Shown here: in pieces, positions 1-5,950 of the stretch
How the letters are laid out: each line of letters opens with the position of its first letter
Position numbering within the stretch: position 1 is the stretch's first letter
From: an uncultured Erysipelotrichaceae bacterium
GTDB taxonomy: Bacteria > Bacillota_I > Bacilli_A > Erysipelotrichales > Erysipelotrichaceae
Direction of reading: 5' to 3'
Assembly (NCBI GenBank): GCA_902795525.1
Contig: CADBLN010000024.1
Location: 1-6,128 of the forward strand
DNA length: 6,128 nucleotides
The notes under the pieces: model-generated
Told to the model about the DNA's origin: nothing
Database searches by the model: none
Seen by the model: only the letters and a program-made list of their open reading frames with translations
Position numbers and translations under genes: made by a program

Positions 1-750
1 GAAAGCATTGATGAAAAAACTTTTTTTCAACTTGAAAAAGCTTATCGCCAACTTCCTAAAGAATTTCTGGGATATAAAAGAAAAAGTAATAATCCCGTGG
101 GAGGACAACGCCATGGCGTTTTTAGAATGAAAGAATACTTTGTGAACAAAGTAGGAAGTGATGATGGTTTTTTAACCATTAAGCAATGGTTTAGTATCCC
201 TGACTATGTTTTAGCTGAAGCTATAAATGGTGAAGTATTTTTAGATGAAAGCGGGATGTTAAGCAAAATTAGAAACAATTTGATGCAGATGCCAGATGAT
301 ATATTTTTGAAAAAACTTGCTGGTAACTTGTTAATGATGGAACAAGCAGGCCATTATAACTACAAAAGATGTTTGAAAAGGCTGGATAATGCTGCAGCAC
401 AATTGTGTATCTATGAATTCGTGCAGTCCTGTATAAAAACAGTGTTCTTGTTAAATAATTCATATGCCCCATATTACAAATGGACTTTTAAAGCGCTCCG
501 AAAGTTGAAAAAACTATCAATAATAGCAGATTTGCTTGAATTTCTTATGGTTGCAACAAATGATGAGAGCAACTCTAATGTTAAAGAAGACATGATTGAA
601 AACATTATTTCTCTAATAAATGACGAACTTTTAACCCAATGTATAGTTGACCATTACCATAGTGATTTAGAAAAAGTTGCACACCATGTTAACGACAAAA
701 TTCAAGATGCAGAAATAAGGAATTTGGATATTTTGATAGCTATTAATTAG
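1..750 (+). CDS. DUF4037 domain-containing protein, 3' part only
   Basis: The reading frame is open from the first base to a TAG stop at 748-750, giving 249 visible residues. The gene is cut by the left window edge; the GTG at 97 is an internal codon, because the family-like sequence continues upstream of it. The protein resembles the DUF4037 family: an early stretch reading QLPKEFLGYKR, then NGEVFLDESG, a segment with YNYKRCLKR, and YAPYYKWTFKALR, which match the conserved blocks of this C-terminal domain as I recall it. In the family this domain follows a nucleotidyltransferase-like fold with a GSD-type motif, which would lie upstream of the window, so catalysis cannot be judged here. It is predicted cytoplasmic: no signal peptide or membrane helix is visible. 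The biological role of the family is not established. No convincing terminator follows, and the next gene starts 122 bp downstream on the same strand. Confidence 0.8.
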   Translation, partial: ESIDEKTFFQLEKAYRQLPKEFLGYKRKSNNPVGGQRHGVFRMKEYFVNKVGSDDGFLTIKQWFSIPDYVLAEAINGEVFLDESGMLSKIRNNLMQMPDDIFLKKLAGNLLMMEQAGHYNYKRCLKRLDNAAAQLCIYEFVQSCIKTVFLLNNSYAPYYKWTFKALRKLKKLSIIADLLEFLMVATNDESNSNVKEDMIENIISLINDELLTQCIVDHYHSDLEKVAHHVNDKIQDAEIRNLDILIAIN

Positions 751-872
751 CATTCTGAAGAAGGGATAAAAAGGTCTTTTCCATCTTTATAATTTATTTA
801 ATAATTCTTAACTCTTATTTGGTGGTATTAAACGGAATCTTCTCATATATTATTACTAGATAGGTACATAAT

Positions 873-2555
873 ATGAGAAGGAAACATTTTGGTAGAAACA
901 TCGTATTGATGCTTATAGCACTAATAATTTCAACAAATGGTTCATATAATCATGGCCTTTTTGACGTTGCTGCCAACGATGCTGAGAAAGAGACTTCTTT
1001 TGTTGAAGAAAACACAGAAATAGTTGCAGTGGATTTATCTGACACAACTATTGATGAAAAAGATGTCACTATAGAATTAAACGTTAATAATGAATTTACC
1101 AATGAAGAAAATCCTTCAGTTGTTGATACGGGTACCATTACTGATGAAAATAATGGTGAAAACTCTATTGTTGAAGAAAATAAATCTACACCTGAATTAC
1201 CAAGTACTGGAGAGACTAATCCAGCTGATCAGGAGCAAGAAGGTGTAGATCCAACAGATAAAAGTGTTGTGAATGCTGGTATTTATGATATTGGCGATAA
1301 TGGGGATGGGACGTGTAGTATTGTAAATTACAGTGGTGAGCAAAACGATTTACAATTACCAAATGTAATATATGTTGGTGAAAAAGAATATCGTGTTAAT
1401 TTGATTGAGGATCATACATTCTCTGGGAATTCTAATATTTTCAGTGCTGCTATACCAAGTGGCGTTGAAATTGGAGCAAGTGCTTTTGCCGAATGTTTAA
1501 ATTTGAACGAAGTAGAAATTGCTGATGATGTGATTGTTGGAGAGTATTCATTTAGCAATTGTGAGAATTTAGAAATTGTTGCAATTGGAGATAATGCTAC
1601 GATTAAGGCTAACGCTTTTATCGGTAGTCCTGTAAAAGAGGTCAGCCTAGGAACGACAAACCATTCAATTGAATCAAATGCTTTTAATCCTCCTAGCGAT
1701 GATTATTCAATTAACTTTTATACTCCTGTAGACTCTAATGGTGATTTGTTTTGTATAGAACAAGGTTATCCAAATATTACAGCTATTAATGATGCTATGG
1801 AAAAGATTAGAGAAGCTTCAAAAATATTATCTTCTGGAAATGCTGATATAGAAAGTATTGAAAAAGCACAAACTGTTTTAGAAGAAACAAGACTTGTTAT
1901 TTATCGTTATAATCCACCACAAAGTTTAGTAAATGATTTAGAAGGCGAATTGAATGAAATAGACTCAAGTATTTCAAGTTATTTAAATGAGTACCAAGCT
2001 ACCCAAGCTTTAATTGAAGCAAAGATGACTGCCATTAAATCTTTAACAGAACTTATTAATTTAGATGACTATAGTGATGCTTCTAAACAAGAAATAATGA
2101 GCATTATGGAAGGTGCTCAAGAAAGAATTGAAGCTGCTAAAACAATTGATGAGATTAATATGGTGCTTGACACTGTTAAAACGGAATTAAGTAATATTCC
2201 AAAAGACCCCTCATATCCTGAAACAGGTCCAAGTGCACCAGTTCAAGACAATACCACTCAACATAGACCAGTCTCCACCAACGATACTATGAATGAAAGT
2301 GTTGACAAGAAAAATGTGGAAGAAATGAATGTAGATGTTGAGCCTACTATTGTTAAAAAAGACTTAATGTCATTAATGAGGACAAAACCAACCACTCAAG
2401 AAATTGACTCGATAAGAGAAGCGTTTATGGTAAATCCTGTTCTTTCTCCTAGTCACACAATAAATAATCTATTGGTTGCCTTTGCGATAGTATTATTGCT
2501 ATCAATTGTTATAGCCTTAATAATGGTATTTAATAAAATTCGATATTTACATTAA
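873..2555 (+). CDS. BspA-like leucine-rich-repeat surface protein with C-terminal membrane anchor
   Basis: This is a 560-residue predicted surface protein. Residues 1-20 form a signal peptide (basic MRRKHFGRN, then hydrophobic IVLMLIALIIS); cleavage near VAA-ND (32-35) is possible. Residues 36-130 are an acidic, Glu/Asn-rich linker holding an exact LPSTG at 109-113. Residues about 135-275 look like a BspA/LRR_5 domain: it opens with a DNGDGT strand and contains roughly 22-residue units ending in patterns such as ASAFAECLNLNEVEI, YSFSNCENLEIVAI and ANAFIGSPVKEVSL. Residues 300-345 and 370-442 are helical, the latter like the Ala/Glu-rich helical repeats of many Firmicutes surface proteins (YSDASKQEIMSIMEGAQ). 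A second sortase-like YPETG lies at 448-452. Residues 531-552 are a membrane helix followed by a short basic tail (NKIRYLH). No LPXTG precedes that helix, so it may be membrane-held rather than wall-linked. The ATG at 873 gives a proper signal-peptide n-region, but its ribosome site is weak (AGG at 862-864). The ligand is unknown; adhesion is the usual guess for this family. Confidence 0.82.
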   Translation: MRRKHFGRNIVLMLIALIISTNGSYNHGLFDVAANDAEKETSFVEENTEIVAVDLSDTTIDEKDVTIELNVNNEFTNEENPSVVDTGTITDENNGENSIVEENKSTPELPSTGETNPADQEQEGVDPTDKSVVNAGIYDIGDNGDGTCSIVNYSGEQNDLQLPNVIYVGEKEYRVNLIEDHTFSGNSNIFSAAIPSGVEIGASAFAECLNLNEVEIADDVIVGEYSFSNCENLEIVAIGDNATIKANAFIGSPVKEVSLGTTNHSIESNAFNPPSDDYSINFYTPVDSNGDLFCIEQGYPNITAINDAMEKIREASKILSSGNADIESIEKAQTVLEETRLVIYRYNPPQSLVNDLEGELNEIDSSISSYLNEYQATQALIEAKMTAIKSLTELINLDDYSDASKQEIMSIMEGAQERIEAAKTIDEINMVLDTVKTELSNIPKDPSYPETGPSAPVQDNTTQHRPVSTNDTMNESVDKKNVEEMNVDVEPTIVKKDLMSLMRTKPTTQEIDSIREAFMVNPVLSPSHTINNLLVAFAIVLLLSIVIALIMVFNKIRYLH

Positions 2556-2588
2556 AAAATCTAGTTTTGAATTGAACTAGATTTTTTT
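2554..2588. terminator. bidirectional intrinsic terminator between convergent genes
   Basis: A 13-bp inverted repeat (AAAAAATCTAGTT at 2554-2566, AACTAGATTTTTT at 2575-2587) encloses an 8-nt loop. It ends in a T-run on the plus strand (2582-2588) and, because the left arm begins with an A-run, in a T-run on the minus strand as well. It can therefore end transcription of both the surface protein gene (stop 2553-2555) and the HAD gene, whose TAG stop (2577-2579 on the complement) lies inside the stem. The stem is AT-rich with only two G-C pairs, so its strength is uncertain. Confidence 0.8.
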
Positions 2589-3278
2589 GATAAATTCTAA
2601 TAAATCTGATAATGAACCTTGGTAATCTGTAATTATTTCTTCTTCTTTTCTATTTAGTAGACAATCAGTAACCAGGAAGGTTGTAAGCCCTAATTGTTTC
2701 GATATTAAGTCTTCTTGGACATCATTTCCTATCATCATTGTTTCTTGCGAGACTAGATTATGACGGTCTAAAATACTTTGGTAGTATGCTAGATTAGGCT
2801 TACAATAACAAGAAGTTTCATATGTTGTAATATCCTCAAAATCACTTGGATTTAAACCTGCCCACCTGATTCTATTTTCAGTAGCTTCTTTAGGAAATAT
2901 GGGATTAGTCGCTAAGAATAAGCGTAATCCTTTTTCTTTGCATATGGTGATAATTTCATTTGCCAGTTTATTAGGTCGGCAAGCTGAAATTGCTATATTA
3001 AATTCATTCAAGTAGAAATCAATAAATACATCGTAGTATTTATCTTTGGAAATTCCAAATTCATTTTGATATATTTCCCAAAAAGCTGCTTCATTGCTTC
3101 TGCTGCCATCGTTTTTTACCATAGCTGCAGTACCTTTCCACCAGACCTCAGTAAGTTTGTTTTCCTCAAAGCCATAAGGTTTAGCTTTTTTAGTTAATTC
3201 GCCAAAGTAAACCTTAACAAATAAATCTTCATTCATAGGTAGAAGAGTACCATCTAAATCAAATAATATATTCTTCAT
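2577..3278 (-). CDS. HAD-superfamily hydrolase (phosphatase-like)
   Basis: A 233-residue cytoplasmic HAD hydrolase, predicted to remove phosphate from a small metabolite through an aspartyl-phosphate intermediate; the substrate cannot be read from the sequence. All four HAD motifs are visible. Motif I is FDLDGT with nucleophile D7 and acid/base D9; motif II is Thr124 in LFLATNP; motif III is Lys160 in CKPN; motif IV is GNDVQED (184-190) with D186 and D190 placed for Mg2+ binding. The stretch between motif I and about residue 105 is helical and large enough for a C1-type cap, as in HAD subfamily I enzymes of about this length. The ATG start is well supported: AGGAG at 3284-3288 lies 5 nt upstream, and motif I begins at residue 6. 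The gene stands alone, divergent from the GH5-like gene and convergent with the surface protein gene, with its own promoter. It appears intact. Confidence 0.9.
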   Translation of the reverse strand: MKNILFDLDGTLLPMNEDLFVKVYFGELTKKAKPYGFEENKLTEVWWKGTAAMVKNDGSRSNEAAFWEIYQNEFGISKDKYYDVFIDFYLNEFNIAISACRPNKLANEIITICKEKGLRLFLATNPIFPKEATENRIRWAGLNPSDFEDITTYETSCYCKPNLAYYQSILDRHNLVSQETMMIGNDVQEDLISKQLGLTTFLVTDCLLNRKEEEIITDYQGSLSDLLEFIKKI

Positions 3279-3283
3279 AAAAA

Positions 3284-3325
3284 CTCCTATTTAATGATTC
3301 TAATTTTTTCCAATTACAGAGTCAA
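3284..3325 (-). promoter_or_regulatory. promoter and ribosome binding site of the HAD gene
   Basis: Reading the minus strand, TTGACT (complement of 3320-3325) and TAGAAT (complement of 3297-3302) are separated by exactly 17 bp, a close match to a housekeeping sigma-A promoter. Transcription would start near 3290, giving a leader of only about 12 nt that consists mostly of the Shine-Dalgarno AGGAG (complement of 3284-3288), 5 nt before the ATG. Confidence 0.72.
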
Positions 3326-3349
3326 GTAATATGAACATTAGCTCAAACA

Positions 3350-3358
3350 TGATATGAT
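3350..3358 (+). promoter_or_regulatory. extended -10 promoter element at the GH5-like gene
   Basis: TGATATGAT is an extended -10 (TGn followed by TATGAT, one mismatch to TATAAT). No good -35 hexamer lies 16-18 bp upstream, which extended -10 promoters can tolerate. With the T at 3358 as position -7, the predicted start point is 3365, the A of the ATG. No Shine-Dalgarno sequence precedes that ATG, so the transcript may be leaderless. The element lies beside, not over, the divergent HAD promoter. Confidence 0.5.
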
Positions 3359-3364
3359 AATTCT

Positions 3365-4390
3365 ATGAAAAAAATAATTGTATTAATCATGGTAGTCGTA
3401 TTTTTTACTGGTTGTAGTAGAAAGGCAGAGTTATCAGATATCAAAGCTGTTTCACTTGACTTTGATATGGGTATAGGCTGGAATCTAGGCAACAGTTTGG
3501 ATGCTGCAAGTAACGAAAAAGGGTATTTTTTTGAAACGGAAACAGTTTGGTTCAATCCAAATACCACCAAGGAAATGATTAAAACTGTCAAAGATGCAGG
3601 TTTCAAATCCATTCGAATTCCCGTCAGCTTTTTAAACCATATTGATGCAGATTTAGAAATAGATGATTTGTGGTTAGATAGGGTAGAAGAAATTGTTCAG
3701 TGGTGCTTAAAGTATGACCTCATCACTATAATCAATACTCACCACGACACTTCAATGAATTCATCTTTGAATTGGATCTATGCAGATAAAGATAATCTTG
3801 ATGATAATATAAACAAACTGACAATCCTGTGGGAACAAATTGCTCATCGTTTTAGGGATTATGATTTGAGGTTGATATTTCAGGGTTCTGGAGAATGGAT
3901 GAATCCTTAGAATAGTTGGGATAATGAGGAAGATTTTAAGGTGGTGCACGATTTGAACCAAGCTTTTATAGATGTGGTGAGAAAAAGTGGGTCAAACAAT
4001 CAAGATAGATACCTAATGATTTCTCCTTTTGGAGCTTCAGCCAAAGCAAACATTTGTGAGACAATGTTCTTTAAAGAGTTTAAAGGAGACCATCTAATAC
4101 TCAGTGTCCATAGCTATCAACTAAATGTTGACGAGATTTATAAAGGCGCTCAAGAATTGGCTGAAATCTCAAACAAACATAACATACCAGTAGTTGTTGA
4201 TGAGTTTGGTCCAAGTTTAAAAAAATCGAATTATGAAAATGCCCAAATGTTAAAGGCATATAAAATGGCTAGTGATCATTATGGCATTGGCTTAATGTTA
4301 TGGGATGACGGTTTTGAATATCATATAATTGACCGTGAAAGAAATAGGGTATATGATCAAAAAACCATCAATATATTATTGAAAGAGTGA
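3365..4390 (+). pseudogene. GH5-type cellulase-like lipoprotein, interrupted by in-frame TAG
   Basis: One continuous frame of 341 codons with a single TAG at 3908-3910 (codon 182), ending in TGA at 4388-4390. Residues 1-17 are a lipoprotein signal (MKKIIVLIMVVVFFTGC, acylated Cys17), so the product would be anchored outside the membrane. The rest follows the glycoside hydrolase family 5 pattern, closest to GH5_4-like endoglucanases as I recall them: GWNLGNSLDA (38-47), GFKSIRIPVS (79-88), INTHHD (123-128), LRLIF (168-172), then past the stop RYLMISPFGAS, SVHSYQ, the nucleophile glutamate in VVVDEFG (codon 280) and LMLWDDG. Where family members read IFE-x-x-NEPR, this gene reads IFQGSGEW immediately before the stop, so the acid/base motif is altered or deleted. 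Family conservation on both sides shows one ancestral gene, not two. Translation would stop after 181 residues, without the nucleophile. Readthrough or a sequencing error remains possible, but the motif damage suggests decay. Confidence 0.82.
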
Positions 4391-4391
4391 T

Positions 4392-4955
4392 TTAAATAAC
4401 GTCTGGTAAAGCTACTATTTGAGACACATAATCACAGAATTCCATTAGTTCTTCTAGTGTTCCAAATTCGTCATACCTAATCCACTCTATGAAAAAGTTA
4501 TAGATAGCCCCATTCCATAAAAGAGTGTACATCTTTTGGTGGAAGCTCATATTTTCGGTAATGGTTATACTATTTGCTCTTTTTAAAAGTTCCTCTTCTA
4601 AACCACTATCCAGTAGTAGTTTAAACTTATCCTTGTTTTGAGACACAATGTAGTAGATAAAAGCAGCTTTGTCTTTTAAAGAGTTCGAATAATTCAAAAT
4701 CTGAATACCGTCTGTTAATAATTGATTCAAACGATCTTCAATTATTTCTTCTTTGCTTTTGTAATTTTTGTAGAAAGCTGACCTAGAAACCCCTGACTTA
4801 TTAATTATTTCAGTCACATTTATATCTTGAAACCTCTTTTTACTCATTAACAAAAATAGAGCATCTTGAATAGCTTCTTTGGTTAATTGATGAGATATTT
4901 GGTTTGACTTTTTTAATGCATTAATTTTGTTGCTTTCCATACAATTTAACCTCAT
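4392..4955 (-). CDS. TetR/AcrR-family transcriptional regulator
   Basis: A 187-residue one-component repressor-type protein. The N-terminal DNA-binding domain is clear: helices at about 24-40, then the helix-turn-helix at 47-67 (VTEIINKSGVSRSAFYKNYKS) followed by KEEII, the standard TetR signature. The C-terminal region (about 75-187) is helical, including the WNGAIYNFFIEWIRYDEFGT stretch; it would bind the inducer and dimerise, but the ligand cannot be predicted. Two starts are possible. The first ATG (4953-4955) has GGAG at 4963-4966 with 7-nt spacing; a second ATG five codons later (4938-4940) has GAGG 9 nt upstream. I chose the first for its stronger site. The gene is divergent from the DegV/FakB gene, with shared candidate operators in the 101 bp between them, so autoregulation and control of that gene are likely (inference). 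Its stop codon is one base from the stop of the convergent GH5-like gene. Confidence 0.92.
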   Translation of the reverse strand: MRLNCMESNKINALKKSNQISHQLTKEAIQDALFLLMSKKRFQDINVTEIINKSGVSRSAFYKNYKSKEEIIEDRLNQLLTDGIQILNYSNSLKDKAAFIYYIVSQNKDKFKLLLDSGLEEELLKRANSITITENMSFHQKMYTLLWNGAIYNFFIEWIRYDEFGTLEELMEFCDYVSQIVALPDVI

Positions 4956-4970
4956 TTGTTCACTCCGTTG
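4956..4970 (-). repeat. candidate TetR operator, arm A
   Basis: Read on the minus strand this is CAACGGAGTGAACAA. It matches arm B (5018-5032, plus strand) at 12 of 15 positions, so the two form a large inverted repeat centred near 4994. Arm A lies in the tetR leader, covering the tetR Shine-Dalgarno (GGAG) and touching the start codon, and is 10 bp upstream of the degV -35 box. A role as repressor site is inferred from duplication and position. Confidence 0.5.
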
Positions 4971-4996
4971 TCACAGTAATTGACATTATCTACTGT
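4969..4996. repeat. overlapping short dyads around the degV -35 box
   Basis: Two perfect short inverted repeats overlap here: TGTCA (4969-4973) with TGACA (4981-4985), a 17-bp palindrome-like site, and ACAGTA (4973-4978) with TACTGT (4991-4996), spanning 24 bp. Both cover the TTGACA -35 hexamer of the degV promoter. The sizes suit a dimeric TetR protein, but in AT-rich intergenic DNA short dyads also occur by chance. Confidence 0.35.
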
Positions 4997-5008
4997 TAAA
5001 TTTATTAT
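4980..5008 (+). promoter_or_regulatory. sigma-A promoter of the DegV/FakB gene
   Basis: A perfect -35 TTGACA (4980-4985), a 17-bp spacer and TATTAT (5003-5008, five of six matches) make a strong consensus promoter. The predicted start is near 5015, giving a leader of about 42 nt. Candidate operator arm B begins 3 bp downstream of that point, where a bound repressor would block initiation or escape. Confidence 0.8.
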
Positions 5009-5032
5009 AGAACATGTTGACGGAGTGGACAA
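5004..5032 (-). promoter_or_regulatory. promoter of the tetR gene, overlapping the degV promoter
   Basis: On the minus strand, TTGTCC (complement of 5027-5032, four of six matches) and a perfect TATAAT (complement of 5004-5009) are 17 bp apart. Transcription would begin near 4997, giving a leader of about 41 nt. The -10 box shares five base pairs with the degV -10, so the two polymerases probably cannot occupy both promoters at once. The -35 lies wholly inside candidate operator arm B. Confidence 0.72.
5018..5032 (+). repeat. candidate TetR operator, arm B
   Basis: TGACGGAGTGGACAA, the partner of arm A (4956-4970). With the preceding T it is itself an imperfect dyad (TTGaC near one end, GaCAA at the other). 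It covers the -35 box of the tetR promoter and lies just downstream of the predicted degV start point, so occupancy could repress both genes. The centre-to-centre distance to arm A is 62 bp, about six helical turns. Confidence 0.5.
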
Positions 5033-5045
5033 TTGTTTACTCAAT

Positions 5046-5050
5046 GAGGG
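5046..5050 (+). promoter_or_regulatory. ribosome binding site of the DegV/FakB gene
   Basis: GAGGG lies 6 nt before the ATG at 5057. It is a good Shine-Dalgarno and fixes the start codon of this gene. Confidence 0.8.
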
Positions 5051-5056
5051 AATAGT

Positions 5057-5908
5057 ATGAAAATTAAACTAATTGCAGACAGTACATGTGATTTACCGAA
5101 AGAGTTAATTGAAAAACACAACATTGAAATAGTTCCATTGCATATACTATTGGGTGAGGAAAGTTATGATGACGGTATCAATATAAATCCAGATATGATT
5201 TACAAATGGTCTGACGATAATAATACAACACCATCTACTTCAGCTCCAAGTTTTCTTGAAGTTACGAATGTTTATAACAAGTTTATTGCAGATTATGATC
5301 AAATAATTTGTTTTACTATTGCTAAGGCTATGAGTAGTACATTTAATGTCTTTAGATTAGCGGCTGAAGAGCTTGAAATTGAAGACAAGGTTTTTATTGT
5401 TAACTCTAAGAATCTATCAAGTGGTATCGGCTTATTGGTACGGAAAGCTGCTGAACTAATTGAACAAGGATTAAGTGGCGAAGAAATTTATGAAACAATT
5501 AAAAGCTTATTGCCTAGGGTTAGAAGTAGCTTCATTGTTGATACTTTAGTCTATCTCCATAGAGGAGGAAGATGTTCTAGTATTGCCGCTCTAGCTGGTA
5601 GTGCTTTAAAACTTCATCCAATGATAGTTGTGGAAGATGGAAGGATGCACGCAACAAAGAAATATCGTGGACCAATTGATAAAGTCTTTGGTCAATATGT
5701 TAATGATTTATCTGAACAACTAGAAAATGCTGATAAGAGTAGATGCTTTGTTACTCATTCAGGTGGTGTTACTCAGGAAACAATTGATGCGATTGTTGAT
5801 GATTTGAAAGTATATAACTTTAATGAAATACTATTTTCTACAACTGGAGGAGTTATCTCTTCTCATTGTGGTCCAAAAACGTTAGGAGTACTATTTATCG
5901 AACAATAA
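5057..5908 (+). CDS. DegV family protein (FakB-like fatty-acid-binding protein)
   Basis: A 283-residue cytoplasmic protein of the usual length for the DegV/FakB family. Members hold one fatty acid and present it to the kinase FakA, which makes the acyl-phosphate used in phospholipid synthesis. Visible hallmarks: N-terminal ADSTCDLP (7-14), the TSAPS loop (61-65; many members have TSQPS), the AMSST segment with Ser93, SSGIGLLV (121-128), VDTLVYLHRGGR (161-172) and the C-terminal SSHCGPKTLGV with His270. By family knowledge Thr61, Ser93 and the C-terminal His are in position to bind the fatty-acid carboxylate. The GPKTLG turn differs from the common GPGALG. The start is fixed by GAGGG 6 nt upstream. 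The gene is divergent from tetR, with a strong promoter and candidate operators, so it is probably controlled by that regulator. A hairpin terminator follows immediately, making it a single-gene unit. No FakA gene is in the window, so the partner must lie elsewhere. The acyl chain preference cannot be read from sequence. Confidence 0.93.
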   Translation: MKIKLIADSTCDLPKELIEKHNIEIVPLHILLGEESYDDGININPDMIYKWSDDNNTTPSTSAPSFLEVTNVYNKFIADYDQIICFTIAKAMSSTFNVFRLAAEELEIEDKVFIVNSKNLSSGIGLLVRKAAELIEQGLSGEEIYETIKSLLPRVRSSFIVDTLVYLHRGGRCSSIAALAGSALKLHPMIVVEDGRMHATKKYRGPIDKVFGQYVNDLSEQLENADKSRCFVTHSGGVTQETIDAIVDDLKVYNFNEILFSTTGGVISSHCGPKTLGVLFIEQ

Positions 5909-5927
5909 TGGGCACTGCCCATTTTTT
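5907..5927 (+). terminator. intrinsic terminator of the DegV/FakB gene
   Basis: A 7-bp stem AATGGGC (5907-5913) / GCCCATT (5917-5923) with a 3-nt loop and four G-C pairs is followed by Ts up to 5927. The last two bases of the TAA stop codon (5906-5908) form the foot of the stem. It separates degV from the rRNA methyltransferase gene, which therefore needs its own promoter. Confidence 0.85.
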
Positions 5928-5938
5928 GTTAGCTATAG

Positions 5939-5944
5939 TATTAT
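5939..5944 (+). promoter_or_regulatory. possible -10 box of the rlmD-like gene
   Basis: TATTAT matches five of six consensus positions and ends 6 nt before the ATG at 5951, placing the predicted start point exactly on the A of the ATG. At 17 bp upstream TGCCCA matches TTGACA in only three positions and lies in the preceding terminator. No Shine-Dalgarno is visible. This is weak evidence in AT-rich DNA. Confidence 0.35.
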
Positions 5945-5950
5945 ATTTGT

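Noticed and set aside
97..99. GTG as start of a short DUF4037 gene
   Set aside because: The frame is open to base 1 and the upstream codons encode sequence typical of the family, so this is an internal codon of a truncated gene.
269..472. Minus-strand open frame inside the DUF4037 gene
   Set aside because: It lies fully antisense to a well-supported coding region, and its product resembles no family I know.
768..780. AAAAAGGTCTTTT as a terminator hairpin after the DUF4037 gene
   Set aside because: The symmetric part leaves a 2-nt loop and has almost no G-C pairs; longer pairings around it contain several mismatches.
788..793. Perfect TATAAT as promoter for the surface protein gene
   Set aside because: No -35-like hexamer lies 15-19 bp upstream; in such AT-rich DNA the hexamer alone is not convincing. 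TATTAT at 848-853 has the same problem.
950..1138. Minus-strand open frame in the surface protein gene
   Set aside because: Its Ser/Thr/Val-rich product is what the complement of an Asp/Glu/Asn-rich linker gives; no start signals.
3343..3612. Minus-strand open frame opposite the GH5-like gene start
   Set aside because: It overlaps the conserved GH5 N-terminal half and has no recognisable domain.
3908..3910. TAG recoded as an amino acid
   Set aside because: TAG is the natural stop of the DUF4037 and HAD genes here, so general reassignment is not supported; no recoding structure is evident downstream.
3761..3961. Minus-strand open frame across the GH5 TAG
   Set aside because: The plus-strand frame shows family motifs on both sides; the minus-strand product is low-complexity Ile-rich sequence.
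3941..4390. A separate gene starting at GTG 3941
   Set aside because: It is the same frame as the upstream GH5 half, and family-like sequence resumes immediately after the TAG. GAGGA at 3926-3930 is a weak, distant ribosome site, probably chance.
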